Shown here: in pieces, positions 41,001-52,600 of the stretch
How the letters are laid out: the number at the start of each line of letters is the position of its first letter
Numbering within the stretch: position 1 is the stretch's first letter
From: Doris montereyensis
Taxonomy: Eukaryota; Mollusca; Gastropoda; Nudibranchia; Dorididae
Direction of reading: 5' to 3'
DNA: 64,000 nucleotides
Assembly: GCA_037039925.1 (NCBI GenBank)
Contig: JAXRKP010000024.1
Span: forward strand, 453,501 to 517,500
Translations under genes and position numbers: made by a program
The notes under the pieces: model-generated
The model's input: the letters and a program-made list of their open reading frames with translations, nothing else
What the model was told of the DNA's origin: nothing
Database searches by the model: none

Positions 41001-43578
41001 AATAAAACAGTAAATGTATAGTAAGTTAAAGTGAAATAAAACAGTAAATGTATAGTAAGTTAAAGTGAAATAAAACAGTAAATGTATAGTAAGTTAAAGT
41101 GAAATAAAACAGTAAATGTATAGTAAGTTAAAGTGAAATAAAACAGTAAATGTATAGTAAATTAAAGTGAAATAAAACAGTAAATGTATAGTAAGTGAAA
41201 GTGAAATAAAACAGTAAATGTATTATTGTAGGTTAAAGGAACTGTTTTTATACTACATCTTATCTTGAAAGTTTAACTCACTGACCCCACTTCCCATACC
41301 ATTTACAGGATCGGATATCAGTCAATTATTACTGTTCCCGTACCCCTGACGGGATCGCCATTATGATTTTTTAAAAACGAAAGCCATTGCGGGTAGAGTC
41401 ATGGAAAACGGTGCTAACACTTGTCGAATCACTATTTTCATTTTGTGCAAAGTTTGGAGGGAGTTGGATGGTAATTTTTTGAGTTACTAAAAGTAAAAGG
41501 GATGCGACTAGAATGTGACCAGTTTTATGAAATTGTTCAACTTTCATTATTTACGCTGTAACTGTAAGTCATGGCAGCAACAAGAAACCAGAAACTGATG
41601 AAATTTCCCATCTTCGTCAAACTGCTTGACAAACAGCTGAAAGAGTATATTCAGGCAAGGGTCCTCATTCCAAGTCATCCTCAACCCAAAAGAACTCACA
41701 AACCAGAAAGTTTGCTAGCCCTACGTCTGGATCGTATCACCCGCTTCCACTGCCTGGTCCAGCTCCCACTAACACACTACACAGTCCAAAGTTTAGCCCA
41801 AATGGGACTGTAAGGAGTGCTACGATAAAAATGCAAGCCTTCCAGACAAAAGGAAAAGAGCAAAGGAGACACATTATTGCTGTAAAGTGTGTTTTATACC
41901 CCTCCTCTGCAAGGAGCCCTGTTTTGAACTTTTTCACTCATCAAAACTATACTGCAGACATATATATGATATAGATTTGCGACTCTCACTTCTCAGTAAC
42001 TGTTATTTTGTTTTGTAGATAAATGAACAGCCTTGCTATCCGCTATGAACAGTCAGTGATGTAAACAGAGGATAAAAACAATGTGAACTTTCATTTTTTC
42101 CCTGTTGAGAATTTTTGTTCATGACACTGAGTTATTATTTAGGAAATTTTCCCGAAAAACAAAATTCATCCAAAATTTTAAAAATCACATAAATCAAGGT
42201 ACTTAATTTAAAATGTGCTTATTGATTCAATTTAATTAGGCATTGTCTAAATTTGTGTGTGTGAGAGGGACAGTATAAAGTGATCCTGAGACGTGATTTT
42301 TTAAATTTCAATATACAGTGAAAGAAATCTACAAAAAAGGCTCAGTAGTCAGTGAGTTAACTTATATGACAGATAGCAATGTTCATTGGAGGACAGATTT
42401 GGGCATCTGCTTCCTTTTTTCAAGATTGTAATAAAGAACTGATCCTTTATACCAGGCATGTCAAACTCCCAGAGGGCCACATTTAGTTGTCACACCACTA
42501 CTCACTACATAATATAATAAAATCAACAAATAAAAATTTGTGTATACACCACGTTACCCGCTCATTGTAGTTTAAAATAAATATTGTAAATAAAAAAAGG
42601 TATGCCATTTTTCTTTTATGTTTTCCAGTCTTTCTTTCTTTTTCTCCTTTGATTACAACGGTATCTTTTGTGAGGGCTGCAGGTGAACTTGTAAAGAGCC
42701 GCATGCGGTTCACAGGCCGTGAGTTTGACATGCCCGCTTTACATCGTATCATTTTCAGATTCATCGTTTTTCCGTAAAAGAATTTAAGTATAATTTTTCT
42801 CTTTATTTGATGAAAATATGACTTTATTATTGCAGCAGAGCTGACATTTCTTCAATGCTTGAATTAAAGGTGTTGTATCTTTTACTATCTACATCAACAA
42901 AATCCTGTGGGCGGAGTATCCACAAACAACATTAAACGAATGTATTGTATTTCTAATGAAATCTTAAAATTAAGTACATTTGTGGAGAACAATCGGCACA
43001 GGAAATACTGTAGGGAAGTGGCACATAGCAGATAGCTTGGGTAGACTACTGGTGGTTACTTGCTCAGTGCTCGTGTGGTAAACCAACACCGTTGGGACTA
43101 TTACAACAACTACTACTACAGCGGTGTCGGCCTTAGAACCCGCCGCCTGAGAACTCAGTCCGCCTAAGAACTTGGTAGGCATCTTTGCACACATTTTTTT
43201 ACGTTCACTTACTGGAAGTAACTTTGCGCACGGTTTCTTACTATTACGGAATAGACTCTATTTTATCACTAAGGAGAAAATACTTAAGACTTCGATAACT
43301 TCGAAAGCATCAGTTAGTGCTAACTGGCATCTTTTGAAATTTCAGATAAGTCGTTTACTCTGTTCCCTTATTGCATCGATACATTTGTAATTTGTATACA
43401 TTTTGCCCCTTCAGTGTAAATTTTTGCCTTGATTGATACTTCTTTTCATTCATTCTCTATCATTTCTTCTTTCTAGACCCAGTGAGATATAGATCTAGTC
43501 TTATAGTTATCCTCTTTTTTCATTCTTGTTTCCCATAATCACACCTCTCTCTCCCTTTCTTTCTTCCCTGCCTTTTTT

Positions 43579-43617
<39 letters not shown>

Positions 43618-46600
43618 TTGTCCTCTTTCTCCTTCACATCTTTTATTACTTACTTATTTTTATATTTTTATTTTATTCTAAATCTGAACCTTCCATTCTT
43701 GCTCATTCTTCACATCCCCCTCTACTTTGTTTCTTATTATCACAGTCTTTTTCTTTTTTCCTTCCTCCTTTCTGTTTTTCTTCTGACATCACATTGTGTG
43801 ATGCCTGAGGTAGTACTTTCTATCTAGATTCTAGATATTTCTAGTTTGTTGTCTGATGAAGGGTTATACCTGAAAGGTCAAGTGTTTGTTCTGTCTTTAT
43901 TAGTGGAGTTGTCACATATTGTCATACTTCGCCTAAGAACTTGCTAATTCCGTGCAATAGAATATTTCTTATATAAAACTACCCCCTTTAGACCCTGATA
44001 CTACAAACTGATCCGCCTTATACAGCCCGGTCTGGTCGCGAGCTGAGAATCATGAAGAAAAAAATCAACACTCAATTTAATGCTAATAATTGCTGATAAC
44101 CTGTGATACGTTGCAAGTGAATCATAGAAAGACGAGTGGGAAGTCTATTGCACTTGTCCAGACACTAGTAGGTGTAATAAGCACATCCCACGGGTGGGCC
44201 AGACTACCAATGAGACACTAGGAAGGCTTGTCCATCTTTCCTGGCCACCTGTGACCATGCCTCGGGCACAACAGACGATCAAAGATTATGTAGCTGTAAC
44301 GTGCCAAGATGTGGAGGCAAGGCAATGACGCGGCTCGCATTGCAACATCAAAGACAGGTGACAAGGGGAACAGCCCTCTTTCTCAGGCCATCTTGCATTT
44401 GTAATCAACGTAATCAACGTTTCTCTTTTCTGATTGGTTGAAAAATGAATGACCGATCACATAGTGTTTTCAACATGTAAGGAAGTGATTGTACAACTCG
44501 CTACATTGTTTTGTCACATCATCGAAAGCGTGTGAAAGCTGCGAGTTCCCCAGGGACCCCTTGCCAGCCGACATTGTTTTGTCAAAATCATAAACTTTCA
44601 TTCATTTGCTCAGCTCACTGATCTATCTACCTGCAAAGACTGCATATTTTTCAAAACATCATTTTAAACACAGCATCAGACTCAGACCATTACAATGCCT
44701 ACACGAGGCAATTCTCTTGATAACATTAATAAAACAGAAACTGCTCATCTATTGGGGTCTAGTCAAAATTTATGGTTAAGGGGAATAGCCAATACAAAAT
44801 ATATGGACATCGAAGTAAAAATACAAGACATGTCGGAGTTCACCTTAGAACCCGGTCTGCCTAAGAACCCGCTGTTTCTGTCTCCCAAGGACCAGGTTCT
44901 TAGGCGGACACCACTGTACTACAAGAGACGCCAGTAGCTCAGTCAGTAAAGTTTTTGATTACCATCCAGGAGTCCTGCGTTCGATTTCCAGTCCAGCAAA
45001 TTTTTCTGGCCCTGCTGTCAACCCAGCAGCGAAATGGGTAACTAGGTTTATTCAGGCTCAGCGAAAGTAAAGGCAGCGTGGAAAGCAATGGCAAACTATC
45101 ACATCATGCCGTATGCCTAAAAAACTCAGGACCCTACTCCTGGTTATCCTACGCTCAATATAGGACATAATTACTACTACTAATACTACTGATTAGGGAT
45201 GGGTAGGGAGGATTATTTTGTTACATTTTCTCTCCCGTAGCGGCATAGAGAAGTCAGCGTACATTTTAACTCTTAGCGAGGTGACATAAATAATAAAAAA
45301 GACAAAAATGATGGGTCTCAACAAGAGTTCACCATTCAACATCTCAGCACATGGTGAACCACTGAGAATATCAATGACATTATATATTTGATACAAGGAT
45401 CTGATCAGACGCCAGCATTTCATCAGAGATAAGGCTTTCCAATGCATTGACAAAACAAATACAGTCCAACACACATATATCAACATCGCATATATTGACA
45501 TCCTGCATATATCGATGACATATCAAAGTCCCATTTTCCCCCATATATATCATTAGTAAAAAAACCACTGATACTTCGACGTAAACTTCAAGCCCCTTAT
45601 TCCAATTTTGTCGGTGCAGGCAATAATCAGTCTACAGACAACATAAATGTCCGTCGATGGTCGGTAAATTGATTAATGAAAGCAGAGAATTGAAAAATGA
45701 ACACATGCACTGTTTTGACGTGATTTTTCACAGACAAAAGACAAGGTGTGTGAAATGATTCCCTATATACAGAAACAACCGACCATCAATGACTTCTTCA
45801 TACTAGCAAAATAGGAGCCTCTTCAAAACGGTCCTTTTTAGGGCCAGACATTACCTTCGATTGACGTTGTATGATGACTTTTTTGGGTGGTGTCCCTTTA
45901 TTTTTTTTGGTTGTTCTGATACATCAACAACCTCTGGTGGTCCCAATGATGTCGATATAAGAGGGTTGGACTGTAGAAGTAGGCAAGATGTATTTGCCGA
46001 GCACAATGAAGGAATAAAATTAAAAACTAAAACCTACAAATACACTCAACCTGAGTGAAATTGGTGATTACTCTCAAACATCAATTTATACCTTTCTTTG
46101 GTCGTTGGCAGACAAGATATTGTTCTTTGGTGCTATCTTTGTCTGCTCTCACAATGACTAGCACATTATGATTCTCTTGCCTTGCTTCAGCTTTCTTTGG
46201 CTTGCGAGGAAAATTGTGAACTCCTAAGCTGTATAAGTAAAAAAAAACAAATTGAATCTTAAGATGAGGTCAAGTTGAAAGTTTCAATGCAGAGTAAAGA
46301 GAGAAATTGAGAGAAAAACTATTGTTGGTTAAAATCTTCAATCACAATGATGCATACAAGCTTTTGCTCAATCATAAGAAATAAATAACATAAATACAGT
46401 CGACCCCACTTGTAGTGAAGTCGGTTGTAATGATCTTCGGGATGTATTGATCTTTTCCCCTGGAACCGGCACAGATGTCATTAAACCTCTAGGAAAATTG
46501 GATGGTTGTAATGACTTCAATACATTTGTCGTGACACTTGTAGTGAGGTGAAATTTCTCCTCCGTCCTCTACAATCTATAATGAAAAGTCAACGGATGTA

Positions 46601-49600
46601 TTGATTTTGTCCATGATGAAGTTTGACCTGACGATTGGTTTAAAATAAAAAGTAAAGTAATCCCGAGGATCTGTGGAAATAATCTACAAGCATAGTAGCC
46701 TTTCTTTACTAGGACTACGATTTGTGCTTGCTTATCATTATTACGTTCTACATCATGCAAGCGTCTATTACCTAAATGACGTAGTGCGTACACACACAAC
46801 TGAAAGTGAAAAGGGGTGGGGTTAATTATTTCTAGTCAAATAGTTGTATTGAATTATGGATGTAGTGATATTTTTTCTGATCTTCCAAGGGCATCACTAC
46901 AAGCCTAGCCGACGGTAAATGGAGAGAATCTTGTGAATAGCTGTCATGAAATTTATAGATACTATACGGTTCGTTGACCATTTTGTTTTACAGAAATCCA
47001 GAGCCCTTTCAGTGTGCCAGAAAATACAATGTCTGATAATTGCAATCACCAACAACATAACAAGGTGCAACTATGTTGTTTCTTGCTACGCATGACCAGC
47101 CTCAGAAATGTAATTTTATATCAATTCACTTTTTCTTTTGCAGTTTGTCTCATTTTATGGTTCACCTTGTATCCCATGGTTGCCTGCTGGCAGACAAAAT
47201 TTGCAGTCTGGTATTACTGGAAATTAAAGCAAAAATTTTTCATTAGTCATATGCTGTAAATCAATTAAAAAACAATAAGTACAAATCTATAAAAAATGCA
47301 TAAATTAACCCACAAAGAAAAAAAATGTACACATGTATTTCCATTTATCTACTCCATTTGTACCATGGGTATTTTAAAGGCACAGAAACAACAAATATCA
47401 CCTCTAAAAAAAGAAAAAAAGCATACTATTTTACATGCTATGCAGAGGTTAATGATTATTCTTCTGGCGTCTGATGTCAGCAGGGTTCCTACTCATTTTA
47501 ATAAAGAAAACTCCAAGAGTTTCCCAAGATTTTTCCATGCAAACATCAAATTTTCCAAAGGACGGAGAGCAGAAATTTCTGGCCTGTACAGGCTTTAACG
47601 ATTGACGTGAAATCGGGTGAAAGCCAACGCGCGACAAAGGTAGAACTAAACATAAAATCGTAAATGATACAAAAATTCTAAAATGATGTTATATTTGAAT
47701 GGTAAAGAATGGCAGGTCTAACAATGTCTGACAAATTGAAAGCCCAGATGTTCAGGAGACGATTTTAGGATGATGAATAAAGACTAGCATCACTAAATGG
47801 CCACGTCAGCTGTGCCCTGAGTGAAGCCTCGTCCAGTTCCGAGATGGAAAAAATATGATCACAATATTTCATAAAAATTCCAAGACGTTTCCAAGACCTA
47901 GAGGAAATTTTTTAAATTCCAGGACTTTTCCAAGTCTTAATTTCTTCCAACCAAATTCCAAGATTTTTCCAGGTTTCCAAGATGAGTGAGAACCCTATAA
48001 GTGGTATGGGTTTAATTTCTGGCACAATTCATGCATGAAATTAAAGATTATTAAATAATTTAGCAGGTAAAAAAACAGCAAATGTTCATAAAAATAGTAA
48101 AATATGTGGAACATGTAGGAAATATGTAGCACCTTCAGGATTAAAACAAAATAAAATCACTTTAGAACTTATTTGTATACTGAACTCTGCTTAAATGGCT
48201 ATCTTAATTCTGGGGTAATATTTACTTACTCTTAACAATTATCTAAACTTTACACAACATGTGCGCGTAGTATGGGGTTGCTAAAATCACTTACAGCATT
48301 CAATATCGGGGAGAGGGAGAGCCACTTTATTTTTGGAAGAGCTGGAGGTTTTGACTATCTTTAATGCTGTCTTCGATTTCTCTTTTTCCACCTGTTAGTT
48401 TTAGGAGTAAAGAAAAGTAGAGAAAAATACCAAGTCTTATTAAAGCACTTTACACAAAATTATTCATGGAACAGGTAGAGGAGATAACAAAAAAAGAAAG
48501 AAAAAAAGACAAACAATGGTTTGGGAGTAAGATCTGTGTTAGACTAGCGTCCTGTCCCGAAGGTGATCATTATCGCCTTTTCTTCTTCACACTATAAAAA
48601 CTGGGATAAGCTCTGGTCCCTTGAAGGTACTTTAAAAAAATTTGTACGACAGATAGTGTACACCAATAAAGTCTTCCAGAGAAGAAACGATACTTTGCCT
48701 TGTGAGAAAGGACAAGCTAATATATAATTTGATTAAACTTCTCACAAGTGATATTATAAAATGATTACATATGAGTGATAAGCTACTGTAGAAAAACTAT
48801 GTTTCCGACAGGTATAAAGAAATAATTTTCAACAAGTGTCATGATGGCAAATATTGTAGAGAGAGCAAACCTTTGCATTTGCTCGGCATAAAGATCTGAC
48901 GGGGCACTGACTGCATGTTGGATTCCTGGGGGGTGCAAATGGTTGCTCCAAGTTCCATCATGCTTTGATTGAAATCCCCGGGTCGTTTTACATCAACAGT
49001 ATCATTAGCGATTGCCCTGCAATTTTTAGAAACAGTAGAATAGCACTGAATCAAGATTGGAAATTATACGCATCCTGAATGTTACAAACACAAAATTAAA
49101 ATATAAGACATTATGAAAACTTAAAGGGATAAAACATTGTAGGAAAAGAAAATTAACAAGGCTTTATCTTTAAGGTAAATGAATTCTATGAAATACCACT
49201 GCACTTTTTTCTTTCAAGGGTGTAAATAAATGTAAATGTCAATCAAGTCAAGGAACAAAAGAATGTTGAAGTTGGCACAGAACAACATTCCTATGTAAAA
49301 ATAAAAAAATTCTTAGAAGAAGTAGTTCAAATAGTTCAGAGCCATAAGTTTTCTGATATCTTGTTGTTACATGATTTCTTACTAATGTTCATCTTTACTC
49401 AAAGTGTCTTAAATGTTCATGCAAAACATCAAGGCTCATAAAAACTCACCAAAATTCATCTATAACAGTTTGTAGCGTTATGTTAGCTCCTATCATTCTC
49501 AGACGAGATAGAACCCGCATAACGTTTCCATCCACAAGCCCTGTAACCTATGTCAAAAAGCAGATGTCATCAGATTAATATAAAAACTTTCTTTCTTATA

Positions 49601-52600
49601 CCAACTCCAAATCATATTAAAGCCCCATAGGAGCAAAGACCAGACAAATTCAAGGAAAAGACAGAAAAAAATCCTGTCCACCATGGGGAGCGAACCCGCG
49701 ACCTGTGTGCCGGCACCCATTGCTTCACCATGAAAGGAAAGCATGCTACCAACCAAGCTAACTATCAGCGATCTCAGGTGAATTAAGAGGAAACAGCAAG
49801 ATGAAAGTTGTGTGACAGAGTCGGAAGGAAAAATAGAATCTGCCATTAGTGCCCACCGACTACCCACTTGTGACAAGGAAAGCATAGAATTGGCTGACAC
49901 TGACACATATGGGGGATACCTGTAATTCAGGTTAGAAGACAATATTGCAGGCTACAGTTATTGTAGAATTGTCAGTTCAGCCTTACAGGGGAACTCAGTA
50001 GTCCAGAGGCAAGGCGCTAGCCTCTCAACCAAAAGGTAGTGGGTTCGAGCCCCCGCCAGTGGTTGAAAAATTTTCTTGAGTTTTTTTTTCAAGTAAAATC
50101 TACCCCCTCCCCCAGTTCAGGTAGATGGATTGTCACCTAGTCCCATCGGAGACGGACGATTAAAAGAGGTCCTGTGTGCAGATCCCAGCTCTGTACACGT
50201 TAAAGATCCCTTGGTTGTTTACAGAACAGTTAGGCAAAATCAAAAATCCTACCAAAACCCCTGAGATCACCTTAGTGGTGGATGTGAGTAAAATCAATTC
50301 AAATCAAATCAGCCTTCCATATACTTGGGGTATTTGTCCTTCTAGTCATTGTTAACTGCTTCGCTGCCATGTGCTGGGCCAGTTTGTACATGCTAATAGT
50401 ATACGTCATGTGCCCATAAACTGTAAAATGTCCGGGCTCGAGCCAATCTGCAACATACATGCTATAATACGCTCTGTGCCCATACAATTTCGGACTTATG
50501 ACACAACATATTTCAATGGGTTTGTTGATTTGTCTAAGGAACATAACTGCATAAAACACTTGCATATTGTTTGGATAACATTCCTTCAGAAATTAAAGTC
50601 AGTTTCTCATTGGCACTGCAATGTTAGGTTCCCTAGACAGTGTAGGGCATAAAGAACTTACAACAAAAAACAACTCACTTCATTCAAAGCTATGGAAGCT
50701 ATGGCCCCTGCAGTATAGCGTCCAACGCCAGGCAGGGTTTTCTGCAAATCTTGAGCACATCTCGGCATCTCTCCATGCAAGTCTCTGACAACCTTTAAAG
50801 GCAACAGTACAATGATATAAGTATTAGGTCTGCTTAAAAAAAATGTGTCACTTACAGTCAGCTTGAAACCTTATTTTCAATATCAAATGAATTCATTTCA
50901 AATTAGTAAAATAAAGTAAAAAAGTAAAGTACCGCCAACTGTTGTGCTAGTGGTAACTTGGCATATAACGTTATAACGAAAATGTCATTTTCAGTATTAC
51001 AATGAGGAGATAATCAATGTTCGACTAATCAAGTCGAAGAAAAATAATCATTGACAAGACAATTTAGGCCTACTGCATGTGAAAAGGCTATTGTAGTATT
51101 ATATTATAATATTATATGTAGTAAGATCACCATCTTATGCAGTTAAGAAAACAACATTAACAGAAACACTCCTTACTTAAAATGTATTAACCTAGGTTAG
51201 GACACTGCTGTGAAGCCTAATCCTCTCCACTCACTTGGACCCAACCATAGCCATGTCTACCTAGCCAAGTTATTGTCAAGATGATGCCATCTGGGCCTAC
51301 GCCAATGCTACTCTTCATTCGGCTGACCTAGGCCTAAGCAGTGCATTACATACGTTGCCTCCAATAAAGAAGAAGCCTTGTGTCACTAGTATCAGTGTCA
51401 TTTCTGTAAATGTAAGACTACTATAAGACACACATGGTAGTGATTCTTGTGTGTGTGTGCATGTGTGTGTGTGTGTGTGTGTATGTGTTTAACTCTGTGA
51501 TCTGTGACCAAGCCAAACTAGATTCTATTTCTACCTGCTTGCATCACTCAGCAGCATGCTGAATAGTGCAAGCCACAAATGATGATGATGTTTATTAAAT
51601 CTAGACAAAAGACTATATTGATACTCAGAAATAGATTAGATTTTACAAAAACAAATTGTTTCTGACATCCAACTTCATGTTATATAATAATATTATGAGG
51701 CTAAAAATTGACATGCTCTAAAGGGCAAACAACTCTTTGGAAATAAAAATGATAAGATAGGTCGACAAGTTCTAGATTGTGATTCTATGCCTAAGCCATC
51801 TATATCTCAAAACACTATGGCTATGTAGGTCTTTGACTACAACAAAGGGGAAAAGCTGTGTAAGACATCCACTCAATAAACTTCAACTCCTCCAGCCCTC
51901 TCCTATCCACTAATACTCATACATGCACACTATAATTATAAAAGAATGAAAGAAAAATAATTGTGCTGCCCGCACAGGCACCACAAGGTGTCGCGCCTGG
52001 CATTCCAATTTCTTTAGAGAAAGGAATATAGATTGTCATCAAGCTTACGTTCAATGCAACAGAAGTCACCCATGTTGTCCAAGTGAGCAAAATAAGGTAA
52101 ATTTTCTTGCCCAAGGTAAAAAAAAAACGAAATGCCTGAATTGGGGCTCGAACCCAGTACCTCTAGGTCACAGTGCAATGCCTTTTGACCATTCGGCCAT
52201 CTCATCCCCTTATAAAATAATGCCTCTAAGGTAATGCTAACGTGCAAACTCTCTCTCACGCTGTATCTCATCTCTCTCACAAGGAAAACGAAAAAGAGGT
52301 ATACGGGTAGTTTTAAATATGAATTTTTTTATATTGAAACAAAAAACCTCACTTTTTGAGCACCTTCCAATAAACGTCTTCCTCTTGAATAATAACCAAG
52401 CCCAGACCACATTGAATTTACCTCCTGAAATGTATGACAAGTATTAATTCACTTTAAATCTAAAATCCATATTTCTTAAGTCTTAACTTAAAAAGATAGA
52501 ACTGCCAACCCTATGAACAGAAAAAGTGAGAAATTGCTTGCCAAAAGAGAAAGATTTGGAAAAGGTGTACAATTTGAAAATGTTAACAAAGGTTAATGTG

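Larger units (their letters stand above)
38085..46228 (-). other. MUTYH: MUTYH exons 10-13 (Nudix-like 8-oxoG recognition domain and tail)
   Basis: The exons are 46228-46092, 40946-40817, 40345-40178 and 38229-38085. Exon 10 begins [12 protein letters not shown]. Exon 11 begins LLAGLWEF and then needs one extra base at 40919-40921 to continue [17 protein letters not shown]. Exon 12 has [13 protein letters not shown] and GMSTGMRK, and is followed by a GC donor (gcaagt). Exon 13 reads VFKIYKD, shifts at the A6 run (plus T run 38203-38208), and continues [17 protein letters not shown] to TGA at 38087-38085. That stretch is a plausible nuclear localisation signal. No QxxLxxFF PCNA box is visible. 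Confidence 0.85.
47166..49016 (-). other. MUTYH: MUTYH exons 7-9 (iron-sulfur loop and interdomain connector)
   Basis: The exons are 49016-48871, 48391-48295 and 47216-47166. Exon 7 starts with [19 protein letters not shown]. The frame then breaks at the C6 run (plus-strand G run 48928-48933). In the next frame it continues [15 protein letters not shown], which completes a C-x6-C-x2-C-x5-C [4Fe-4S] loop if the run has five C. Exon 8 is a Lys/Ser-rich linker. Exon 9 has CKFCLPAGN, part of the Cys cluster that binds zinc in the family. Exon 9 is one base short for the next exon's phase. An inner acceptor at 47207 is an alternative. Confidence 0.85.

Noticed and set aside
40950..41235. CRISPR-like array
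   Set aside because: Units are contiguous 34-bp tandem repeats without unique spacers, in an animal intron.
41571..41813. 80-codon frame starting MAATRNQKL as an independent gene
   Set aside because: It lies inside the TTAA-bounded piggyBac remnant, directly before the Cys-rich transposase C-terminus.
52133..52205. Functional tRNA gene
   Set aside because: A and B boxes are present but the acceptor stem does not pair; it is treated as a SINE head.
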